From: Paenibacillus sp. Soil750
GTDB lineage: Bacteria > Bacillota > Bacilli > Paenibacillales > NBRC-103111
Reading direction: 5' to 3'
DNA length: 64,000 nt
NCBI RefSeq assembly: GCF_001428045.1
Contig: NZ_LMSD01000005.1
Span: 62,001 to 126,000 of the forward strand
Both the position numbers and the translations under genes were made by a program. Of the stretch, positions 35,129 to 42,970 are shown piece by piece. The notes under the pieces are model-generated. The model worked only from the letters and a program-made list of their open reading frames with translations, was not told the origin of the DNA and made no database searches. Positions within the stretch are counted from its first letter, which is position 1. Every line of letters begins with the position of its first letter.

Positions 35129-35395
35129 CTACAAAGTAAACAAGGTTTCTTCTGCTCTTTGAATCAGACGCTGCGTAATGCGCCCGCCAACAGCGCCTGC
35201 ATCCCTGGAGGTGATATGCCCCCAGTAGTCTTTTTTCATAGAATTTGAAGGAATAGAACCAAGTTCACCCGCAAATTCGGTATCCGCATTGGCCGACATC
35301 GAATTGCCTACTGGCAGACCTAACTCAGCAGCAATTTCGTATTTTAAAATATCTAAAGCTTTTTTCGATTCCGGAACCACTTTACTTCTAGCCAT
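35129..35395 (-). CDS. Alpha/beta-type small acid-soluble spore protein
   Basis: Coats spore DNA and protects it from UV and heat. 88 residues; KKALDILKYEIAAELG in the N-terminal half and DAGAVGGRITQRLI in the C-terminal half correspond to the two conserved DNA-binding regions. TEFAGEL at 39-45 is the cleavage site of the germination protease GPR (after Glu40). GGAGG stands 9 bases before the ATG at 35393-35395. An insertion (about 46-62, with YWGH) makes it longer than SspA and suggests a minor divergent member. SigmaG control is expected but not shown. Confidence 0.9.
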   Translation of the reverse strand: MARSKVVPESKKALDILKYEIAAELGLPVGNSMSANADTEFAGELGSIPSNSMKKDYWGHITSRDAGAVGGRITQRLIQRAEETLFTL

Positions 35396-35544
35396 AACCA
35401 AACGCCTCCCTAAGAGTTTTAGTTCAGATCATGCACTCGATAAGCAGCTACCCGATCAATGGGGTACGCTAATAGTATGGCTAGAATCGGCTCCGCGAAC
35501 CGAATAAGAAGTTGTCATTTTGGGTAAAATTATGGAGTAAACAT

Positions 35545-36078
35545 TTATTGTAGAACTTTACTACCATCAGCATTCAAAATCAAAAATCCACCACGTACCA
35601 TAACATAAATGGACGTGTCATTTTTTGGCGAAGGCTTAATACCGCGGCCCTCTGTTGGGAAAATCAAAAGATGATTCAGCGCGACTTCCGTCCCCGCCGG
35701 CAGATCCTTGCCTCCCGTTACGTCCGGGATGCCGTTCTCATCGTTACTCACGGCTAGTACCTTGCCGCTTCTCACGATAAACTCCGCGCCAGCGCCGGCA
35801 TACAAGGTTTGTCCATTTTCCAATTGGACAACCTTCATATTTGCCGCTGCCGTTGGGGTAGTGCTCGTGCCTCCGTTGCTCCCGCCAGCATTCGCTGCGA
35901 TCGTGGAGGCCACAATCTCCTTCACCTTAGCTTCGCTTAAGGTGTTCTGTTCGAAGTAGCTTTGGGTAATCACCGGGTCGGTTGTTCCTGGGGATGGGGC
36001 TTCGGCTTGGGATGTCTGTGCCGCAAAAAGAAGAATAACCGAGCTAAAAAGTACAAGTTTGACCTTTTGTAATTTCAT
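35545..36078 (-). CDS. Secreted protein of unknown function
   Basis: 177 residues with a clear signal peptide (1-25, basic start, hydrophobic core, cut near QAEA). The mature part has a Gly/Ser/Thr linker (about 66-77) and a C-terminal beta-rich domain with LENGQTLYAGAGAEFIVRSGKVLAV and IYVMVRGGFLIL. I do not recognise the family. It stands alone between the SASP gene and S-layer gene A. AAGGTGAAA-type ribosome site upstream. Confidence 0.65.
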   Translation of the reverse strand: MKLQKVKLVLFSSVILLFAAQTSQAEAPSPGTTDPVITQSYFEQNTLSEAKVKEIVASTIAANAGGSNGGTSTTPTAAANMKVVQLENGQTLYAGAGAEFIVRSGKVLAVSNDENGIPDVTGGKDLPAGTEVALNHLLIFPTEGRGIKPSPKNDTSIYVMVRGGFLILNADGSKVLQ

Positions 36079-36127
36079 TATTTCACCTTCTTTTCTTTTT
36101 GTAGCTATACTAAGCTACTTTGTAAAA

Positions 36128-36151
36128 AAAGAAAAGACCCCGAAGGGTCCT
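36128..36151 (-). terminator. Terminator of S-layer gene A
   Basis: Minus-strand GACCC-TTCG-GGGTC stem (36136-36149) with a stable UUCG loop, extended by a pair, followed by TTTTC and more T. About 20 bases behind the stop. Confidence 0.85.
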
Positions 36152-36169
36152 TTCTCCACTAAGTGATTA

Positions 36170-39100
36170 TTAGTTTGTAACCAGTGTGCTTGCAGTTGCA
36201 CCAGATGGAGCAATAGCTTTGATTACGAACTCAGTTACACCAGCGCTAACTACTACTTGACCAGTAGAACTAAATGTTACAGTACCAGTTCCTTTGATGT
36301 CAGATACAACGTATTGAACACCAAGTAAATTTTTGTATCTGCCGATATAATCAACTGTACCATTAAATGGTGCAGCCGCAAATGGAGCAGACAATCCTGT
36401 CTCATATTTGTACTCAATACCGTAGTTGTCAACAACTTTGATTGCATTCATCAGCTGACCTACATCGTAAGTTCCTGCAGCAATACCAGTTTTGTTCGCG
36501 TCAGCAGTAATTGTTTTAACAGTTACAGCTTCGGATTTGATGTTAATTGGAAGAGTAACATCTTGCAAGTTGCCATCTTCTTTCTTGAAGACAACAGTTA
36601 CATTTGTTGTACCAGCTTTATTACCAATGATCCAAGCATCATTAGCATCGTAAACTGCTTTTGCTACTGTACCATCTGCTGTAGAAGCACTCACTACACG
36701 GGATCCTGGGATAACAACGGAATCACCCGATTTGTCTTTTGCAGTCACGGCAACTTTGCGAGCAAGCTTGCTGTTTTTAGCCCAAACTCCGTTATTGTTA
36801 GGAGCTGTTGCAGCAGCATCAGCTGCAGCTGTTAATTCTTTATCATCCGCAATTACAAGTGCGCTATCAAGTGCTGCAAAGGAATCAGCCAATGCGTTTG
36901 CACTGTATGTGAGATCGTTTTTGTTAACAATCTCCAAGCTGTTATCAACTGTTTTAAGAACGCTGTTCTTAACTGTGTCAATCAATTCAACTTTAACTTT
37001 AGCTTTTGATCCAACAGCAGCACCAGTTTGACCTAGCAAGTACAATTCTTTGCTATTGAAATCGCCGAATTGGGAAGCATTGAATTCAAATACTTTGTCT
37101 TCGCCAGCAGCAGGTGTACCAACACGACCTGGATAGTTAACTGCATCAGTTATGTCGCCATTCCATACTTTATCATTGTTTGTTGTGAATGCAGCATTAG
37201 CATTACCAGTAACTGTTACTTTTAGTTTGTAGTTAGTTGGCGTTACTTTTCCAACATTAACAGCGCCAAGTTTCTCACCATGTTGGTCTTTTACGTACCA
37301 TTTAATTGTGGATTTACCACCAGCGATACCTTTAGCTGCAGGAGTAGAACCGTCAAGTACGATTGTTTCAGGTTTACGAGCATCTTGAACTGTGAAGCTT
37401 TGTTGAACGTTTTGTTGGATATTGGAGTTGAAAATACCCGCGTTAACAAATACTACACCTTTGCTGCCAGAAGTAATTGAATCTAGCTTGATTTTCCCTT
37501 TGTGCTCACCAGATTGGACAATCGCATCGTTACCATTGCCAAGTAATCCTGTTGGAACATTAGCACCGGAAACAGAAATCGAGAATCTTTTCGCAGCTGC
37601 ATTATCAGCGATGTCTTGTGCGGACAATTTGTTGCCTTGAGCATCGTATGCAACGATTGGGATGTATTTGTTGCTGTCACCTTCAGCAAGAACGCCACTG
37701 AAAGTACCAAACTCAACTTTTGTAGCTACAGTTGAAGATTGAGTTTTGATTGTTTTAGTTGCGCTAGCGGAACCAACATAGATAGTTGCTGTGTACTCAG
37801 CATCTTTATCTACGTTTTTAGCAAGCTTAAACTTCAACTTGTCATAAGTGCTTGCAGCTGAATCTAGAACTAATGAATCAAAAGTGTATGGAGTAAATAT
37901 TACACTTGCATTTGTTTTAGTAAGATCAGTCAATGCACCTTCTGCAATTACATCGCCATATTGGTCAAAACGAGTAATGGATGCTTCTGCAACATCGCCT
38001 TCTTTTGTAAGAGCAGTTTTAGTTGAAGGATATTTCACATCGCCTACTTCAACTTTTGTAACATAAGGATCGATACCAACCTTGAATGTTTTTTGAACAG
38101 ACACAGAAGAGTTAGTCAAGAAGACATTCACTGGAATTACGTCGATTTCGGATTGGAACTCAAGTCCGCCACCTTTGTTTTTTGTATCAAGTGTCAACTC
38201 AAGAATACCAGTCTCATCGTTTCTCTTAACATTTGCGGAAGTACCCGAAACGTATGCTGTGTAGTTGCCACCAGTTAGGGAAGCATTTTCACCATATTGG
38301 TTTTCAGCTTTGATTTTAACAATAACTTTTGTAGATTTTGCGACTTTGTCACTTGCGTTAACGAAGCTAAGTTTTGTAACTTTTTCGTTTTCAGCTGTGA
38401 ATGTTGCTGTAGTTTTGTCAACAGCAGCTGCATCAAGACCGGAAAGAGTAGCTGTGTAAGTACCTTCACTAAGTTTAACGTCAGTCAAAGTCAATACTAC
38501 GGACTTCTTGTCATCTGCAAATTTAGCAGTTGTTGTGATGGATTGCGTACCTTTTGTCAAAGCAACTTTCGCTTTAGTATCATCAACCGGTTTGCTGAAA
38601 GTTACTGTTACTTGTTGTACACCAGTAGCTTTAGCTTCAGAAAGTGATACTTTACCTGGGGATACGTATTGAGCTTTCGCTTCATATGCACCAGTCAAAA
38701 GAAGATCGCGAGTTGCGTTGGATTTACCACCGAATTTACCGTCTGCTCCATTGGAGAGAAGTTTCAATTCAAGTGCAAGTGCTACATAACCTTGTGCCCA
38801 GTCAGTTACTGTTGCATCAGTACCTGTTTTGCCTTTAGCATCAGCATCTTTACCAAGAACGCGAACCAAGAAAGTAGCAAGTTGTTCTTTCGTTACTTTA
38901 CCAGCTGGGTTGTAAGTGCCTTCACCGTAACCATCAGTGATACCAGCAGTTTTCAAAGCTTCGATGAAAGGAAGTGCGTAGCCGTTAGCTGCGTCATCTG
39001 CTTTAACATCGGAGAAGCTGGAAGTTTTAAGATCTTTGTTAACTTCGATACCAGTGATCAAAGCTGCAACTTTCGCGAATTGAGCACGGTTCATTTCTTC

Positions 39101-39292
39101 TTTAAGACCAAATGTTGTTTCGCTCACGCCATCAAAAATACCAGCGCTGATAAGAGCGTCAAATTTTGCTTTTGTTGCTGCGTCAAGATCTTTAAGATCT
39201 GTGAAATCAGCGGATGTTTTACCGAATGCTACGGAAGAAAACATGGATAATGCCATTGCTGCAGTAAGAACTACGGATAAACTTTTTTTCAT
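36170..39292 (-). CDS. S-layer protein A, SLH-anchored (1040 residues)
   Basis: Surface-layer subunit. Signal peptide 1-24 (MKKSLSVVLTAAMALSMFSS, cut after AFG), three SLH domains at about 28-210 (FTDLKDLD, EEMNRAQFAKVAALITG, YNPAGKVTKEQLATFLVRVLG), then a long Thr/Val/Lys-rich region of Ig-like beta domains, no cysteine. SLH domains bind the pyruvylated wall polymer made with CsaB, whose gene lies 13 kb upstream. Start: MKKSL matches paralogs B and C and has AAGGAGGAG 11 bases before; an in-frame upstream ATG at 39368-39370 with AAAGGGGGTGA could give 26 extra residues. It is the most divergent of the three tandem copies. Confidence 0.88.
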   Translation of the reverse strand: MKKSLSVVLTAAMALSMFSSVAFGKTSADFTDLKDLDAATKAKFDALISAGIFDGVSETTFGLKEEMNRAQFAKVAALITGIEVNKDLKTSSFSDVKADDAANGYALPFIEALKTAGITDGYGEGTYNPAGKVTKEQLATFLVRVLGKDADAKGKTGTDATVTDWAQGYVALALELKLLSNGADGKFGGKSNATRDLLLTGAYEAKAQYVSPGKVSLSEAKATGVQQVTVTFSKPVDDTKAKVALTKGTQSITTTAKFADDKKSVVLTLTDVKLSEGTYTATLSGLDAAAVDKTTATFTAENEKVTKLSFVNASDKVAKSTKVIVKIKAENQYGENASLTGGNYTAYVSGTSANVKRNDETGILELTLDTKNKGGGLEFQSEIDVIPVNVFLTNSSVSVQKTFKVGIDPYVTKVEVGDVKYPSTKTALTKEGDVAEASITRFDQYGDVIAEGALTDLTKTNASVIFTPYTFDSLVLDSAASTYDKLKFKLAKNVDKDAEYTATIYVGSASATKTIKTQSSTVATKVEFGTFSGVLAEGDSNKYIPIVAYDAQGNKLSAQDIADNAAAKRFSISVSGANVPTGLLGNGNDAIVQSGEHKGKIKLDSITSGSKGVVFVNAGIFNSNIQQNVQQSFTVQDARKPETIVLDGSTPAAKGIAGGKSTIKWYVKDQHGEKLGAVNVGKVTPTNYKLKVTVTGNANAAFTTNNDKVWNGDITDAVNYPGRVGTPAAGEDKVFEFNASQFGDFNSKELYLLGQTGAAVGSKAKVKVELIDTVKNSVLKTVDNSLEIVNKNDLTYSANALADSFAALDSALVIADDKELTAAADAAATAPNNNGVWAKNSKLARKVAVTAKDKSGDSVVIPGSRVVSASTADGTVAKAVYDANDAWIIGNKAGTTNVTVVFKKEDGNLQDVTLPINIKSEAVTVKTITADANKTGIAAGTYDVGQLMNAIKVVDNYGIEYKYETGLSAPFAAAPFNGTVDYIGRYKNLLGVQYVVSDIKGTGTVTFSSTGQVVVSAGVTEFVIKAIAPSGATASTLVTN

Positions 39293-39642
39293 AACCTTTT
39301 TTTCTCCTCCTTGAATATCTGTATAATTTTTTAGTTTGAAACCATTATTATTTGAGCTCGATTTACTCATTGTTTGGTTCACCCCCTTTCCAGAGTTAGA
39401 GCATGATATAACTAAGTTCGCTTGTGACACATAATAATTACATAAAAACTAGTAAACTAGTTAAGTAATTAGAGGAACTCACACCAATGTATATTATACA
39501 GTGGTCGAATTGGATCGTAAAGAATTATTTTTCCACTTCTTAATACACAACAATATGTTATTTTCTAGTTCATAGTATTAAACGCATAGGTTTCAAAAAA
39601 GTTGCGCATCCTAATAAAAAATATTTTTATATGAAATACGCA
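39293..39642. other. Leader and promoter region of S-layer gene A
   Basis: About 350 bases. A promoter TTTACG-17-TATAAT lies at 39493-39521 on the minus strand, giving a leader of about 190 bases. Within it a hairpin with arms TAATTAC/GTAATTA and AACTAGT/ACTAGTT spans 39435-39471. An alternative in-frame start with its own ribosome site is at 39368-39370. Nothing else seen. Confidence 0.55.
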
Positions 39643-39680
39643 AAGAAAAAGAAACCCAACGTTGAAATAACGTGGGTTTC
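39643..39680 (-). terminator. Terminator of S-layer gene B
   Basis: Minus-strand stem GAAACCCACGTT / AACGTTGGGTTTC with one bulge, followed by TTTTTCTTT. Confidence 0.9.
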
Positions 39681-39704
39681 TCGATATTCTGGTTATTTTA
39701 ATTC

Positions 39705-42623
39705 TTAGTTAACCAATGTTGTTGCTGTTTTACCGCTAACAACTGCTTTAATGTTAAACTCAGTTACGCCAGCGCCAATTGTAACTTTACCATTAGCACC
39801 TACACTAACTGTTCCTCCTGTATTAACATCTGTTACAACGTACTGAATACCTAGAAGGTCAGCATATCTAGCTAGTTCTACATCTGTATATTCAACACCA
39901 TAGTTGTCAACAACCTTAAGGTTTGGCAATAAAGTGTACGCATCAACGACTGTTCCAGCCGTTAGGGCAATATCATTTGTAGCATCTGCAGTTACTGTTG
40001 CCGCTGCTATAGCATCTGATTTTACGTTTACAGCAACACTCTCATCTTCAGCAGAACCATCAGCAGTTGTATAAACAACTGTAATTGTAGCAGTTCCAGC
40101 TTTATTACCTATAACAACTACATCTCCACCGTCTTGAACAATTTTAGCAATGTTTTGGTCAGATGATGCCGCACTAATAACGCGACCTGCTGGAATAGCA
40201 ACCTCATCACCAGAAGCATTAACTGCTTTAATGACTAATTTTCTTCCTAGGCTTCCGTTAAACGCCCATTCAGATCCCGTTGTTAATTGCTTTTCTTTAT
40301 CAGCAACTACGCTGCTGTCTAAAGTCGCATACATATCAGTTACAGGTTTGATGCTGTATGTTAGGTCTGTGCTGTTAGCAATAACTTCCATGGAGCTATC
40401 CACAGATTTCAAAACATTTTCATTAGTTTTGCCTGGGTTTTGAATCAATTTCGCTTCAACTTTAGCCGTTCCTGTGGCTTTTGCAGTTAGCTTCAATTCT
40501 TTCTTGTTAAAACCAGCAAGTTCAGTAGCCGAGAACTCATCTGTTGCTAAACCAGTCAAGTCTGCATATGTCGAACCCGTTACTGTTACTTCAACTTTAT
40601 AATCATTCGCATAGTCAGCAATCGTGCTATCTAATTTCTCACCGTATTGGTCTTTTACAAACCATTTAATCGTTGTTTCTCCACCTACGATTGCTTTTTG
40701 AGCAGGCTTATCACCATCTAGAACAATTGTTTCAGGCTTACGAGCTTCTTGAATTGTGAAGCTTTGTTGTGCGTTGGTTTGAACATTGGATGAGTAGATA
40801 CCTAAGTTTATGAATACTACGCTGTTAACGGAAGCATCAACAGAGCTGATTTTAATTTGACCCTTATGCTCACCTGTTTTCACAATTGCATCATTACCAT
40901 TGTTACCCGTAGCTGTTGTTGCACCAGATATGGACAAGGAGAAGCGTTTTGCAGTTGCTTGGTCAGCAATTTCTTGTGCAGTTAATTGTGTACCATTTGC
41001 GTCATATGCAACAATTGGGATGTATTTATCTTTGTCACCATGTGCAAGTACACCTGCATAAGAACCGAACTCAACTTTGTTCGCTACTTTAGATGAATCA
41101 ACTTTAACTGTTAATGATGCGCTTGAAGAACCAACATAAATAGTTGCTGTGTAATCTGCTGCTTTTTCCACTGCATCTTCCAAAGAAATTCTAACCGTAT
41201 CATAATCAGTTGTTGTAACTTTCAGTGCATCGTAGCTATATGGCGTAATTACCGATGTGATGTTTGTACGCTCATCTAAAATTGCACCTTCTGGAATTGC
41301 GTTACCGTATTGGTCATAACGCGTGATTGAGGCTTCTGCGTAGTCACCTTCGCTAGATAGGACCGTTTTTCCTGCAGGATATTTCAATGTGCCTAGCTCA
41401 ATTTTCGTAACGAAAGGTTCAGTTCCAACTTTAAAAGTCTTTTGAACGGATACGGATGAATTTGTTAGGAATACATTTACAGGGATAACAGAAATTTCAG
41501 ATTGCTGTGAACTAGTATCCAAAGTCATTTCTAGTAGGCCAGTGTCTTCATTTCTTGTTAGTGATTTTGTCTCACCAGAAACATATGCTGTATAGCTTCC
41601 ACCATTGATTGTTGCTGATTCACCATATTGGTTCTCTGCTTTGATTTTCACTAAAGCTTTTGTGGTTTTTGCGAGGTAATCACCTGCATTTACAAAGCTA
41701 AGTTTTGTTACTTTCTCGTTCTCAGCCGTAAATGTTGCTGTAGCCTTAGCTACACTAGCTGCATCAAGACCGGAAAGTGTTGCTGTATATTCGCCTTCTG
41801 ATACTTTAACATCAGTCAAAGTCAGAACCACTGATTTCTTATCATCTGCAAACTTAGCTGTTGTTGCAACGCTTGCTGTACCTTTAGTTAAAGCAACTGT
41901 TGCTTTAGCTGTATCAACTGGTTTGTTGAAAGTTACTGTTACTTGTTGTACGCCAGTAGCTTTTGCTTCAGTCAAAGAAACTTGACCAGCTGGTACGTAT
42001 TGTTGTTTCGCTTCGTATGCGCCAGTTACTAGAAGATCACGAGTTGCATTCGTAATACCACCGAAAGTACCATCAGCATTGTTAGCAAGAAGTTTCAATG
42101 CAAGTGCTTCAGCCACATAACCTTGTGCCCAGCCAGATACTGTTGAATCTGTACCAGTCAAAGTTTTTGCTTCTGCATCTTTACCAAGCACACGAACCAA
42201 GAAAGTAGCTAGTTGTTCTTTTGTTACTTTACCAGCTGGGTTGTATTGACCTTCAGCATAACCATCAGTTACATTAGCAGTTTTCAAAGCTTCGATGTAA
42301 GGAAGTGCATAGCCATTAGCTGCATCGGTTACACTAACGTCAGTAAAGCTTGAAGTTTGAAGATCTTTATTTACATCAAGACCCATGATCAAAGCTGCTA
42401 CTTTAGCGAATTGTGCACGGTTCATTTCTTCTTTCAAGCCGAAAGTTGTGTCGCTCACACCGTCGAAGATTCCAGCAGAGATCATCGCATCAAATTTCGT
42501 TTGTGTTGCTGCATCAAGATCTTTCAAATCAGTGAAGTCAGCTGATGTTTTACCAAAAGCGACAGCTGAGAACATCGAAAATGCCATTGCGGAAGTAAGA
42601 ACTACGGATAATGTTTTCTTCAT
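39705..42623 (-). CDS. S-layer protein B, SLH-anchored (972 residues)
   Basis: Paralog of A and near-twin of C. Signal peptide 1-24 (MKKTLSVVLTSAMAFSMFSA), three N-terminal SLH domains at about 28-210, then beta-domain repeats ending with KAVVSGKTATTLVN. Long identical stretches with C, for example NVFLTNSSVSVQKTFKVGTEPFVTKIELG (given as its first 20 in C as well). The ATG has AGGAGG about 9 bases upstream inside a leader shared with C. Own promoter and terminator. Probably transcribed strongly, as S-layer genes are. Confidence 0.9.
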   Translation of the reverse strand: MKKTLSVVLTSAMAFSMFSAVAFGKTSADFTDLKDLDAATQTKFDAMISAGIFDGVSDTTFGLKEEMNRAQFAKVAALIMGLDVNKDLQTSSFTDVSVTDAANGYALPYIEALKTANVTDGYAEGQYNPAGKVTKEQLATFLVRVLGKDAEAKTLTGTDSTVSGWAQGYVAEALALKLLANNADGTFGGITNATRDLLVTGAYEAKQQYVPAGQVSLTEAKATGVQQVTVTFNKPVDTAKATVALTKGTASVATTAKFADDKKSVVLTLTDVKVSEGEYTATLSGLDAASVAKATATFTAENEKVTKLSFVNAGDYLAKTTKALVKIKAENQYGESATINGGSYTAYVSGETKSLTRNEDTGLLEMTLDTSSQQSEISVIPVNVFLTNSSVSVQKTFKVGTEPFVTKIELGTLKYPAGKTVLSSEGDYAEASITRYDQYGNAIPEGAILDERTNITSVITPYSYDALKVTTTDYDTVRISLEDAVEKAADYTATIYVGSSSASLTVKVDSSKVANKVEFGSYAGVLAHGDKDKYIPIVAYDANGTQLTAQEIADQATAKRFSLSISGATTATGNNGNDAIVKTGEHKGQIKISSVDASVNSVVFINLGIYSSNVQTNAQQSFTIQEARKPETIVLDGDKPAQKAIVGGETTIKWFVKDQYGEKLDSTIADYANDYKVEVTVTGSTYADLTGLATDEFSATELAGFNKKELKLTAKATGTAKVEAKLIQNPGKTNENVLKSVDSSMEVIANSTDLTYSIKPVTDMYATLDSSVVADKEKQLTTGSEWAFNGSLGRKLVIKAVNASGDEVAIPAGRVISAASSDQNIAKIVQDGGDVVVIGNKAGTATITVVYTTADGSAEDESVAVNVKSDAIAAATVTADATNDIALTAGTVVDAYTLLPNLKVVDNYGVEYTDVELARYADLLGIQYVVTDVNTGGTVSVGANGKVTIGAGVTEFNIKAVVSGKTATTLVN

Positions 42624-42683
42624 AAAGGTATTTCCTCCTAATATTTTAAAGTTTTTTTGTTATAAAAACTTATAACCAACGTA
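42624..42683 (-). repeat. Duplicated S-layer leader, copy 1 (gene B)
   Basis: About 60 bases upstream of gene B are nearly identical to those upstream of gene C (45878-45938). Both hold a 7-base stem GTTATAA-GTTT-TTATAAC and AAAAAAAC before TTAGGAGG. The hairpin is 30-odd bases before the ribosome site and may stabilise the mRNA. Confidence 0.85.
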
Positions 42684-42745
42684 GCGACAATGAAATCCGA
42701 TGAATTTGCGTGTAGCATTCCGTATATCAACTTATCTACAAATTG

Positions 42746-42774
42746 AGTATACGGTAATCCATGCAATCTTTCAT
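42746..42774 (-). promoter_or_regulatory. Promoter of S-layer gene B
   Basis: Minus strand ATGAAA (42769-42774), 17 bases, TATACT (42746-42751). The same elements at the same spacing, and an upstream GGAAAATACTTA, are conserved ahead of gene C while the spacer sequence differs. This conservation supports a real promoter. The leader is about 115 bases. Confidence 0.7.
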
Positions 42775-42932
42775 TGCTAAGTATTTTCCAGAGTTATTGC
42801 AATCTCTTACACTAGCTACTTAGCCTCTTGCTTACTAGTTAAGAATACTATTTAATTATGAAGCAATTGAGAAGAGTAACTGAACTTAAGCTAAAAATTA
42901 GCTTAAAATAAACTGAAATTCCTCCCACAAAG

Positions 42933-42958
42933 AAAAAGAGACCCCAGAGGGTCTCTTT
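42933..42958 (-). terminator. Terminator of S-layer gene C
   Basis: Minus-strand stem AAAGAGACCC / GGGTCTCTTT with a four-base loop, followed by TTC and further T. Confidence 0.9.
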
Positions 42959-42970
42959 AATATCTGCTGA

